From assembly GCA_964638715.1 (NCBI GenBank), contig CAZWZF010000017.1, forward strand, positions 1 through 64,000: a stretch of 64,000 nt of DNA, given 5' to 3'. Below are positions 42,091 to 48,851 of the stretch, one piece after another. The notes beneath the pieces were generated by a model that worked only from the letters and a program-made list of their open reading frames with translations, ran no database searches and was not told the origin of the DNA. The first letter of the stretch is position 1; each line of letters starts with the position of its first letter. This stretch comes from JBAXQQ01 sp037131695 (GTDB lineage: Bacteria > Armatimonadota > Hebobacteria > CAIYQO01). The position numbers and the translations under genes are program-made.

Positions 42091-42402
42091 TTATTTACCG
42101 AAAGTAATTCCCTGCCAGTCATCTGTGCGAAAAGGCAATGCTGGCAAGTTTGCTTTATTATACAGGTTGCAAATAGGATTATCGGCCCAGGCATAACGGA
42201 CAGCAACTGGTTTAACGATTTTATCGTTCCATACCACTATAGTGTCACCGTCAATTTTTGCATTAGCCCAACCCCATACCGAAACTGCCGTGTCATGCTG
42301 CAACACCATATTTTCACTGAAGATAGCAGGCATTCGCACATCAGCAAATGTCGTTAATGTTATGATAATTAAAGATAAAACAAAACAAAACCGCATAAAC
42401 AT
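42091..42402 (-). pseudogene. Internally deleted sialate O-acetylesterase remnant
   Basis: An open frame of 103 residues. The first ~48 (signal peptide, then ADVRMPAIFSENMVLQHD, VSVWGWA) match the N-terminus of secreted sialate 9-O-acetylesterase family proteins. The last ~55 (DGDTIVVW, VAVRYAWADNPICNLYNKA, LPALPFRTDDWQGITFGK) match their extreme C-terminus. The roughly 400 residues between, with the SGNH catalytic core, are absent and the ends are joined in frame near 42244-42272. Promoter, SD (AGGAG) and signal peptide remain intact, so a short jelly-roll product may still be secreted. An assembly collapse cannot be excluded. Confidence 0.83.
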
Positions 42403-42438
42403 AATATTTCTCCTGAACTGATATAGCTTATTGATACG

Positions 42439-42468
42439 ATTGTATTTTAGACGTGGTGATTATGTCAA
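42439..42468 (-). promoter_or_regulatory. Promoter of the remnant-SGNH unit
   Basis: On the minus strand TTGACA, 18 bases, TACAAT, about 35 bases upstream of the remnant start. Both hexamers are near consensus. Confidence 0.65.
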
Positions 42469-42555
42469 GGGAGATATGGGATGAATGGGAAGAATGGGAG
42501 ATATGGGTAATTTTTTCAACAAACCCATTCCTCCTATTCTTCCCATAATTCTCGA

Positions 42556-42597
42556 AATTCTCAATTCTCAATTCTCAATTCTCAATTCTCAATTAAA
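42556..42597. repeat. CAATTCT tandem array
   Basis: Five or so tandem TCAATTC units; the same 7-bp word is reiterated at 47428-47460 and, inverted, at 51549-51578 and 44645-44668. Confidence 0.8.
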
Positions 42598-42614
42598 ATT
42601 CCCCCATCCAACTA

Positions 42615-42643
42615 TTGACTTCCTCATCCGAAATGCGTAAACT
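42615..42643 (+). promoter_or_regulatory. Promoter of rpsB-tsf
   Basis: TTGACT, exactly 17 bases, TAAACT. Confidence 0.72.
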
Positions 42644-42649
42644 TACCAA

Positions 42650-42763
42650 GTTTGTGGCTGATACCGCGGTCCCTGCTGCGGAGGCTTGCTTGATGCAGGA
42701 AATCTGAGGCTGCGAACGCAAATTAATTATCCTCATAAAATGAGGAATTAAGGGAGGCCTTTA
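42650..42763 (+). promoter_or_regulatory. Structured 5' leader of rpsB-tsf
   Basis: About 110 transcribed bases before the rpsB ATG. It can form CCGC-GGTCCCTGCT-GCGG, TGC-TTGAT-GCA and a CCTCATAAAATGAGG hairpin just before the AGGGAGG SD. Ribosomal protein S2 represses its own operon through a leader structure in several phyla, so an S2-binding site is expected here; the sequence does not match a form I can name. Confidence 0.5.
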
Positions 42764-43735
42764 ATGGCTTTAGTATCAATGAAAGAGTTGCTGGAAGCCG
42801 GCGTACATTTCGGTCACCAGACTCAGCGTTGGAACCCGAAGATGAAAAAATTCATCTACGGCGCTCGCAACGGAATTTACATCATCGACCTGCATGAGAC
42901 CCTGCGTCGCATGGATGATGCCTACAACTTTATGCAGTCTATCTCCAGCAATGGCGGTCAGATTCTGTTTGTCGGCACCAAGAAACAGGCACAAGATGCT
43001 GTATTCGAAGCCGCTCAGAAATGCGGCATGCACTTTGTAACTTCCCGCTGGTTAGGCGGCATGATGACCAACTTCCCAACCATTCAGCAGAGAATTCGCC
43101 GCATGCGCGAACTTCGCCAGATGTCCGAAGATGGCACATTTGAAAAACTGCCGAAAAAAGAAGTTATCAAACTGCGCGAAGAATTAGCAAAACTCAACCG
43201 CGTATTAAGCGGTATCGAACACCTGCGCGGCACCCCGGAAGCATTATTCATAGTTGACGTGAAGAAAGAACATATCGCCGTATTGGAAGCTGTACGTTTA
43301 GATATTCCTATCATCGCTATCGTTGACACCAACTGCGACCCGGAAATGGTTGACTACGTAATTCCTGCAAATGATGACGCTATCCGCGCCATCCGCTTAA
43401 TCGCCAACAAAATGGCAGACGCAGTTATCGAAGGCAGAAATGAATATGATGCCAAGATGGTTGAACTGTACGGCGATCAGGGTTACACCAGCGACTTATC
43501 ACCGTTCCGCCCATTGCCTGACCAACCAATCGTTGAAGTTGAAGAAGGCGAAGAAGAAGATGAAGACGAAGAAGAGATTGAAGTCGATCTGTCTGATATC
43601 GAATTCGTAGAACTTAGCGAAATTGATATCGATGGCATTGTAGCTGAAGCTGTTGAAGAAGAAGAAATCGTTCCTGAAGACGAAAAGTTCTACGAAAAAG
43701 CTAAAGAACTCGGCGTTATCAACGAAGAAGATTAA
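42764..43735 (+). CDS. rpsB: 30S ribosomal protein S2 with long acidic C-terminal extension
   Basis: A 323-residue S2. Residues 1 to ~240 are standard (MKELLEAGVHFGHQTQRWNP, NGIYIIDLHETLRRMDDAY, WLGGMMTNFPTI, LPDALFIVD-like PEALFIVDVKKE, IPIIAIVDTNCDPEMVDYVIPANDDA). The following ~80 residues are an added tail, strongly acidic (EEGEEEDEDEEEIEVDL and EEEIVPEDEKFYEKAKE). AGGGAGG precedes the ATG. First gene of the usual rpsB-tsf pair, with tsf 60 bases on. Confidence 0.98.
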   Translation: MALVSMKELLEAGVHFGHQTQRWNPKMKKFIYGARNGIYIIDLHETLRRMDDAYNFMQSISSNGGQILFVGTKKQAQDAVFEAAQKCGMHFVTSRWLGGMMTNFPTIQQRIRRMRELRQMSEDGTFEKLPKKEVIKLREELAKLNRVLSGIEHLRGTPEALFIVDVKKEHIAVLEAVRLDIPIIAIVDTNCDPEMVDYVIPANDDAIRAIRLIANKMADAVIEGRNEYDAKMVELYGDQGYTSDLSPFRPLPDQPIVEVEEGEEEDEDEEEIEVDLSDIEFVELSEIDIDGIVAEAVEEEEIVPEDEKFYEKAKELGVINEED

Positions 43736-43795
43736 TTTTAATTAGCGGGGCAACATTAACCCTTGTCCCGCATTGTTATTACGAGGAGAATTCAG

Positions 43796-44638
43796 ATGGC
43801 AGAAATTTCCGCCTCTATGGTAATGGACCTGCGCCAGAAGACCGGCGCAAAAATGATGGACGCAAAGAAAGCTTTAGTTGAAGCTGATGGCGATATGACC
43901 CGCGCTATTGAATTGTTGCGCGAAAAGGGCCAGGCTGACGCTTCAAAGCGCAGTGGCCGCAGCACCGCAGAGGGACTTATTGTAACCCTGCAGAGTGAAT
44001 GCAAATGTGCTGCTTCAATGATTGAGCTTAATTGCGAGACCGATTTCGTAGCTAAGAATGACGAGTTCAAGAAAGTTGCTGACGAAATGGCAGTATTTGT
44101 ACTAAAAAGTGATAAAGCTGAATTGAGTGCTGATGATTTACCGGAAGATAAAGCTGCAATTATAACAGCAGCAATCGCTAAAACCGGCGAAAATATGAAC
44201 TTCAAACGCGGCAAAAAGCTGGCATCAGCTAACGGCGTGGTTGAGACTTATATTCACCTGGGCGGTAAAATCGGCGTGTTGGTACAGATTGATGGCGCGA
44301 AAGGCGACGCAGTTGCCGCTCTTGCTAAAGACCTTGCCATGCAGGTTGCCGCCGCATCACCTGAATACCTGAGCCGTGAAAACGTTCCGGAAGCAGTTAT
44401 CGAAAGCGAAAAAGAAATCTATCGCAACCTTGCCCGCAACGAAGGCAAGAAAGAAGAGTTCCTGGATAAAATCGCTGTCGGCCGCTTGGATAAGTTTATG
44501 AAAGACAATTGTTTGCTTGAACAGACTTTCATTAAAGATACCGATAAGCAAATCAAAGATATCGTAGCTGAAGTATCAAAAGCTGCCGGCGCACCGCTGA
44601 CAGTAGCCGCCTTCGTACGTTATCAATTAGGACAGTAG
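43796..44638 (+). CDS. tsf: Translation elongation factor Ts
   Basis: A 280-residue nucleotide-exchange factor for EF-Tu. Start at ATG 43796 with GAGGAG upstream. The N-terminal UBA-like part (MVMDLRQKTGAKMMDAKKAL) and the TDFVAKNDEF exchange motif are canonical, followed by the dimerisation and C-terminal helices. A terminator follows. Length is typical of the long (E. coli-like) form. Confidence 0.98.
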   Translation: MAEISASMVMDLRQKTGAKMMDAKKALVEADGDMTRAIELLREKGQADASKRSGRSTAEGLIVTLQSECKCAASMIELNCETDFVAKNDEFKKVADEMAVFVLKSDKAELSADDLPEDKAAIITAAIAKTGENMNFKRGKKLASANGVVETYIHLGGKIGVLVQIDGAKGDAVAALAKDLAMQVAAASPEYLSRENVPEAVIESEKEIYRNLARNEGKKEEFLDKIAVGRLDKFMKDNCLLEQTFIKDTDKQIKDIVAEVSKAAGAPLTVAAFVRYQLGQ

Positions 44639-44682
44639 TTTTTAATTAAAAATTGAAAATTGAGAATTAAATACCAAAACAT

Positions 44683-44717
44683 AATCGGACGGATTAATTT
44701 AATCCGTCCGATTTTTA
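44683..44717 (+). terminator. Intrinsic terminator of rpsB-tsf
   Basis: AATCGGACGGATT / AATCCGTCCGATT perfect 13-bp stem and five-base loop, then TTTT. Confidence 0.92.
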
Positions 44718-44747
44718 AATTACAGAACTCGCTTATGTTCAGGAAAT

Positions 44748-44775
44748 AACGGGCAACCATAAGGGATTGCCCTTA
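44748..44775. repeat. GGGCAA-TTGCCC hairpin repeat
   Basis: GGGCAACCATAAGGGATTGC followed by CC. Related in plan to the AGGGGCAACC / GGTTGCCCCT palindrome at 58716-58740. Confidence 0.6.
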
Positions 44776-44807
44776 CAATATATGTAAAAAAAAATCCTAT
44801 GATATTA

Positions 44808-44834
44808 AACGTCACCGAGACGGTGACGCCACGT
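44808..44834. repeat. 27-bp palindromic repeat, copy 2
   Basis: One base different from 41031-41057 (CGAGACGG against CGGGACGG, in the loop). A TCACTCTTCACTCTTC tract follows directly, to 44870. Confidence 0.88.
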
Positions 44835-44857
44835 TTTCTCTCTTCACTCTTCACTCT

Positions 44858-45919
44858 TCACTCTTCACTTTTCACCAACGCTGTGCTTTTCCTCACCTTC
44901 AAGCTGGTTTTATTCCATTCAATCAAGTTGCGATAGCTGACTTTTCCGCGTTTGTCTGCCATATCCATGGCTAACTGGGCAGCACGCGAGCCTAATTGGC
45001 GCAGGTTCAGTGAGATGGCGGTAAGCGGCGGCTGGTTTAACTCGCTGAAAATATCGTCGAAACAGATTAACGATACGTCTTCAGGAACTGACATGCCGTG
45101 GGTCTTAAGTGCGGTTTGAATACCAAATGCGGTTGTTTCGTTATATGCCAACACGGCGGTGAATGGATTAAATGTTGGTATCATTTTTTCCATATCAGTT
45201 CTTACTTTTTCGATTACATTAGCGAAATCATGCGCTCTTTTGGGTACATCAATATAATATTCCTGCATTTTCATACCGTATTCAGCTATCAGATTTCTAA
45301 AGTTTTCAGCACGTTCTGGATTGGAGACTTTATCGCCATTGCGAATGCCAACCCACAATAACTCGCGATGTCCGAGGTTGTGAAGATATTCGATGGTTTC
45401 TTTTTGTCCGGTGGAAGGGTCTATTTCAATACGGGGCAAGGTGATATCGGCGTTATTTGAAAATACCACCAGAATAGTTTCGTCTTCTTTATCCAGTTCC
45501 GGCAAAATATGCTTGTAAATGAATCCAGGCACGATTAACGCGTCAATGCGCAGTTGCTGCAGGTATTTCACTCCGCGCTCAACCTCGGTCAATCGGGGAG
45601 ACGGGCCGATAATCAGCAGGTCGCACTCGCCTTTGCGTACTTCCTGATCCACACCGCAGACAAATTCGCTCCAAAACCCCAGATGGTCCGGTGTATTCAG
45701 CAATAATCCAATAGTCATTGATCGCCGGCTATGCAGTACCTGGGCATGGTAATTAGCCTGGTACCCTAAACTTGCCGCCAGCTCTTCTACCCGGTTGCGC
45801 GTCGCCGCGCTTACCACAATGTTGCTGCGCGAGTGATTCAGCACCGATGAGATAACCCCCACCGAACAACCCGCCATAGCAGCAATATCTTTCAAAGTAA
45901 CTTTTTTACGTGATGGCAT
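44858..45919 (-). CDS. LacI-family transcriptional regulator
   Basis: A 353-residue sugar-responsive repressor. The N-terminal HTH is VTLKDIAAMAGCSVGVISSVLNHS with hinge VEELAASLGYQANYHAQVLHSRRS. The periplasmic-binding-protein-like core follows (TIGLLLNTP, RIDALIVPGF, RHELLWVGIRNG region, AVLAYNETTAFGIQTALK, VSLICFDD). AGAGGTGC precedes the ATG. It is divergent from an SGNH hydrolase gene and a 16-bp perfect palindrome lies between, so that gene is the likely target. Confidence 0.94.
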   Translation of the reverse strand: MPSRKKVTLKDIAAMAGCSVGVISSVLNHSRSNIVVSAATRNRVEELAASLGYQANYHAQVLHSRRSMTIGLLLNTPDHLGFWSEFVCGVDQEVRKGECDLLIIGPSPRLTEVERGVKYLQQLRIDALIVPGFIYKHILPELDKEDETILVVFSNNADITLPRIEIDPSTGQKETIEYLHNLGHRELLWVGIRNGDKVSNPERAENFRNLIAEYGMKMQEYYIDVPKRAHDFANVIEKVRTDMEKMIPTFNPFTAVLAYNETTAFGIQTALKTHGMSVPEDVSLICFDDIFSELNQPPLTAISLNLRQLGSRAAQLAMDMADKRGKVSYRNLIEWNKTSLKVRKSTALVKSEE

Positions 45920-45979
45920 AATGCACCTCTGTTAATAAAATAATTAATTTTTATATAAAACACAAGTGATTAATGATTA

Positions 45980-45995
45980 AGTTTTAATTAAAACT
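45980..45995. promoter_or_regulatory. 16-bp perfect palindrome, candidate LacI-type operator
   Basis: AGTTTTAATTAAAACT lies midway between the divergent lacI-like and SGNH genes. A second dyad CAGATATCTG (46004-46013) and a -10-like CATAAT (46016-46021) follow. LacI-family operators are palindromes, usually with a central CG, which this one lacks. Confidence 0.5.
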
Positions 45996-46078
45996 GCTTT
46001 TTATCAGATATCTGGCATAATATGACATCAATAATGTATAATTATCCAATAAATATCACGAAAATTCAGGAGCCTTTT

Positions 46079-47203
46079 ATGAAACATTCAATATTGTGGA
46101 GAATTATGCTGATGATGGGAGCTTTTAGCATGGGAATTAGCAGTGTTTTCGGCGCGGATGCTTTCACGCCGGCGCAATATAGCCGCATGGTATTTTTTGG
46201 CTCATCAACTACCGATGGCAATACATATCCAACGTTAATTCAACAGGCATTGGCAGAGGCGAAACATCCGGTTCCACTTTGTATTAATGCCGGTATTGGT
46301 GGTAATGTCGCTGCGGAAATGCTGAAAAGAATAGATAGGGATGTTCTGTTTTATAAGCCGACTATGGTGATTATACAATCCGGGTCGAACGATGTAAGCC
46401 GCAAGGTGCCAATTGATGATTATATTCAAACTGTCAAAAAGATAATAGAACGTTTACAGGCTGAAAAGATTCTGGTGATTGCAGTTACCACAAATATACG
46501 CGGCGAGAAACTGATTGCAGATGAAAAGACAGTGGTAGAGTTCAATGACGCACTTCGCAAGTTGGCGGAAACGCAGAATGTTCGCATAGCTGATTCTTTT
46601 TCCCTGCAGGCGAAGGCGCGCACCGATGGCAAATTAGTTATCGAGAATGACGGCCTGCACCCGAATTTCCTGGGGCAAAGCCTTATTGCCCGCGCAATTC
46701 TGGATGTGATGGGATTTGCTGATGTGCCGGTACCCGCCAAACAGAATATTAAAATGTATCCTGGCGTCATTACAGAATGGCAGATAAAACCAGTTGCAGA
46801 CGGCAAAGTGCTGGATGAACAGTCGGTGGCAGCATTGGCAATAGATGAAAGCTGGGTTAAATACAAACTGCCTGAAATAGACGTGATGACCAACTGGTGG
46901 CTGGACAGCGAACGCCAGCGCGGATTCGCGGTATCGCTATCAACATGTATTGGCAAGGCCAAAAGGTATTACGGCATTGCAAATATCGATGCGGAAAAAC
47001 CCCGCGATGTATACCTGAATACCGGTGCCGGTCTGCAAACCATCTGGCTGAATGGCAAACGAGTGTATAAAAATGTTGAATACACCGGCTGGCACGCCGG
47101 TCGCGAACGCCTGCCGGTAAAACTGCAAGCCGGCAAAAATGTGCTGGTAATAGAAGCAGTTGATAATTTCTTTTTGAGTGCTACTGATGTGATGGAGTGG
47201 TAG
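46079..47203 (+). CDS. Secreted SGNH hydrolase with C-terminal beta domain
   Basis: A 374-residue exported esterase. ATG 46079 follows CAGGAGCC and starts a signal peptide ending near SVFGAD. Block I is VFFGSSTTDGNTYP (Ser in GSS instead of GDS), block II GIGGNVAAEML, block III QSGSNDVSRK, block V DGLHPNFLGQSL (Asp, His). Residues ~225-374 form an extra domain, probably a carbohydrate-binding sandwich (VYLNTGAGLQTIWLNGKRVY, LQAGKNVLVIEAVDNF). Likely deacetylates a polysaccharide. Divergent from the LacI regulator, which probably controls it. Confidence 0.9.
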   Translation: MKHSILWRIMLMMGAFSMGISSVFGADAFTPAQYSRMVFFGSSTTDGNTYPTLIQQALAEAKHPVPLCINAGIGGNVAAEMLKRIDRDVLFYKPTMVIIQSGSNDVSRKVPIDDYIQTVKKIIERLQAEKILVIAVTTNIRGEKLIADEKTVVEFNDALRKLAETQNVRIADSFSLQAKARTDGKLVIENDGLHPNFLGQSLIARAILDVMGFADVPVPAKQNIKMYPGVITEWQIKPVADGKVLDEQSVAALAIDESWVKYKLPEIDVMTNWWLDSERQRGFAVSLSTCIGKAKRYYGIANIDAEKPRDVYLNTGAGLQTIWLNGKRVYKNVEYTGWHAGRERLPVKLQAGKNVLVIEAVDNFFLSATDVMEW

Positions 47204-47249
47204 TTTTAATTTAAATAGTTGATATTGCTATCAATAATTGACGCACTGC

Positions 47250-47278
47250 GTGACCAATTGAGATAGAATTATTATAAG
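47250..47278 (+). promoter_or_regulatory. Possible promoter of a small RNA
   Basis: GTGACC, 17 bases, TATAAG, pointing into the structured, non-coding stretch 47283-47415. Confidence 0.4.
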
Positions 47279-47282
47279 TTCT

Positions 47283-47415
47283 CATTTATTTAATTAGGCT
47301 GACTGTTGCCGCCTGGAATTGGTGATATAAGATGAAAGGTTAGCAATCATTGGGGGAGCCGGGCTGCGACCCTGTTCCACACGGTGACTGAAATTTGACA
47401 AGAACTCTTAAAATT
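47283..47415 (+). ncRNA. Candidate structured small RNA, rod-shaped
   Basis: A G/C-balanced, non-coding, non-repetitive block inside otherwise AT-rich spacer between convergent genes. CTGTTGCCG can pair with CGGTGACTG (one mismatch, two G-U), TGGAA with TTCCA, and GGTTAGC with GCTGCGACC (two-base bulge), giving a long irregular hairpin of ~130 bases. The plan is like 6S RNA, but I cannot match its conserved bases. No strong T-run at the end. Confidence 0.4.
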
Positions 47416-47427
47416 ACAACCCTTAAT

Positions 47428-47460
47428 TCTCAATTTTCAATTCTCAATTCTCAATTGTAA
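47428..47460. repeat. CAATTCT tandem array, copy 2
   Basis: TTCTCAATTTTCAATTCTCA and continuation between the small RNA candidate and the end of the phosphatase gene. Confidence 0.75.
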
Positions 47461-47464
47461 ACCG

Positions 47465-48697
47465 TCAACTATACTTAACGATTTCTACTTCTTTTCCGCG
47501 GGAGCGGAGTTTTTGGGTTAGCAGATCTACCAGGTGGAACTTCAGTCCCAGGTGAACGGGGAGTTCCGGGTTCTGATGGGCGGGGTTTAACGCGCAGCCA
47601 AGAAGGATAGTGATTTCGTCTGCCAGCCGCAGTTGACGGGCTATCTCTTTTGCCGGGTCGATATTTGCCTTTTCTGCCACCATGGGGGATACTGTCATAG
47701 GTGCGGGACGTTTTCCATACATGTATGATATGTCGTGGACGTTCACCCGGGCACGCGGTCGGGTTAGCCGCACTTCATCAAAACTGTCTATTGCGTGCAT
47801 GATGGTGATGACGCCTTCCGTCACCAGGTCGACGCCTTCCATCTCGGTAGTGGGAGGGAGTTCGCGGTTGTAGTTGCCAGCCATATTAATTGCCATCGAA
47901 CGTTTCAACTCGCGACCCAGCAGTTTCGCGGTGGTTCCGCCGCAGATAATCTTTACCCCTTCCCGTTTGGTAAACTCTGCTGCCATTTTTTTGTCATCTT
48001 CTTTTTTAGCCGGCGGCCCAATAGCCAGAGTCAGCTGCCGGTATGACCGACAGTGCATTACCGCAACCGTCACATCATCGCCGGTATTGCAGCGGTACAG
48101 GTTTTGTGCCGCTTCTATCAGATTATCGGCGACTTCCTCTGCCTCTACATCCTGTGATACCAGCGCTTCTATATGGGTGGCAATCGGGTCCCAACGCCAT
48201 CCCAGCGGTTCGCGGCCGCCGATGCCGGCGTGAATCAACCCGTCCGACACCGCCACCAGGTAATCGCCTTCATTAAGGTCAACTGCTGCCTGTCTGATGA
48301 TGAAATTACCGATACTTTTTTCTTCCCAATGAGGATTAGCCAATGCGCCGGCTTGGAAAACGAAAACGGCAGGATTGTCGAAGTCGACTATTTCCGCGTG
48401 ACCATCGGCATCGATTCGTATAATGGTAAATGTCGAGTATGCAAGGTTTCGCACTTTACAGGTAGGCAGGGTAGCGGCGATGGTCTCTACCACGTCATTT
48501 AATGGCAAGTGTTCACATGCCATGGTAAGGGCGATTTTCTGCGTCAGTGTTGATAATATATTGGCCTTCACCCCGCTGCCCAGTCCGTCGGACAGCACCA
48601 GCACCGTCTCTTTGCCATCGCGATGCATGGCAACTGAGTCGCCGCAAAGTTCCTCACCCGCCTTATTCATTTGTCGATATTGCACATCTATAAACAT
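47465..48697 (-). CDS. SpoIIE-type PP2C serine phosphatase of the HydS module
   Basis: A 410-residue cytoplasmic protein. Residues 1 to ~215 are a PPM/SpoIIE phosphatase: GDSVAMHR and VLSDGLGSGVKAN give the first metal-binding Asp residues, LVAVSDGLIHAG the second, NTGDDVTVAVMH the last. Residues ~235-410 form a second domain (REGVKIICGGTTAKLL, ARVNVHDISYMYGKRPAPM) found with this phosphatase in [FeFe]-hydrogenase gene clusters. It probably dephosphorylates a protein under control of the HydS sensor. The leader has a perfect hairpin (48709-48723) and no clear SD. Confidence 0.88.
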   Translation of the reverse strand: MFIDVQYRQMNKAGEELCGDSVAMHRDGKETVLVLSDGLGSGVKANILSTLTQKIALTMACEHLPLNDVVETIAATLPTCKVRNLAYSTFTIIRIDADGHAEIVDFDNPAVFVFQAGALANPHWEEKSIGNFIIRQAAVDLNEGDYLVAVSDGLIHAGIGGREPLGWRWDPIATHIEALVSQDVEAEEVADNLIEAAQNLYRCNTGDDVTVAVMHCRSYRQLTLAIGPPAKKEDDKKMAAEFTKREGVKIICGGTTAKLLGRELKRSMAINMAGNYNRELPPTTEMEGVDLVTEGVITIMHAIDSFDEVRLTRPRARVNVHDISYMYGKRPAPMTVSPMVAEKANIDPAKEIARQLRLADEITILLGCALNPAHQNPELPVHLGLKFHLVDLLTQKLRSRGKEVEIVKYS

Positions 48698-48708
48698 TTT
48701 AAATACCA

Positions 48709-48723
48709 GTAGGTTTTACCTAC
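48709..48723 (-). promoter_or_regulatory. Hairpin immediately upstream of the phosphatase gene
   Basis: GTAGGT-TTT-ACCTAC, a perfect 6-bp inverted repeat 12 bases before the start codon. Could be an operator or an RNA hairpin near the ribosome entry site. Confidence 0.4.
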
Positions 48724-48735
48724 AATCCCAATTAT

Positions 48736-48816
48736 TCACCACAAAGGATCACAAAGACCGCAAAGAAAAACTTTTTTAAATAGCTCTTTGTGTTCCTTGT
48801 GTTCTTTCGCGGTGAA
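48736..48816. repeat. ACCACAAAG / CTTTCGCGGTGAA inverted repeat
   Basis: Third member of the CACAAAG family, in the gap between hydS and the phosphatase gene; arms TTCACCACAAAGGATCACAA and TTGTGTTCTTTCGCGGTGAA are imperfect. Confidence 0.8.
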
Positions 48817-48851
48817 TAAAAAACATCAATTTTAGTAACTTACTGTTGACA

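Larger units (their letters stand above)
42403..42763. other. Intergenic region with divergent promoters and low-complexity repeats
   Basis: Holds a minus-strand promoter (42439-42468), an inverted ATGGGAAGAATGGGAGATAT / CTATTCTTCCCAT repeat (42472-42550), a TCAATTCTCAATTC array (42556-42597), a plus-strand promoter (42615-42643) and the rpsB leader. No gene seen. Confidence 0.75.

Noticed and set aside
46426..46962. 178-codon minus-strand ORF
   Set aside because: Antisense to the SGNH hydrolase; Ser/Ile-rich shadow translation.
47300..47380. Resemblance to the 5' end of RNase P RNA (GACTGTTGCCGCC)
   Set aside because: The universally conserved GAGGAAAGTCCGGGC block is absent and the element is far too short.
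47330..47400. Possible cobalamin riboswitch (GAGCCGGGCTGCGACCC)
   Set aside because: No B12 box and no downstream gene on that strand to regulate.
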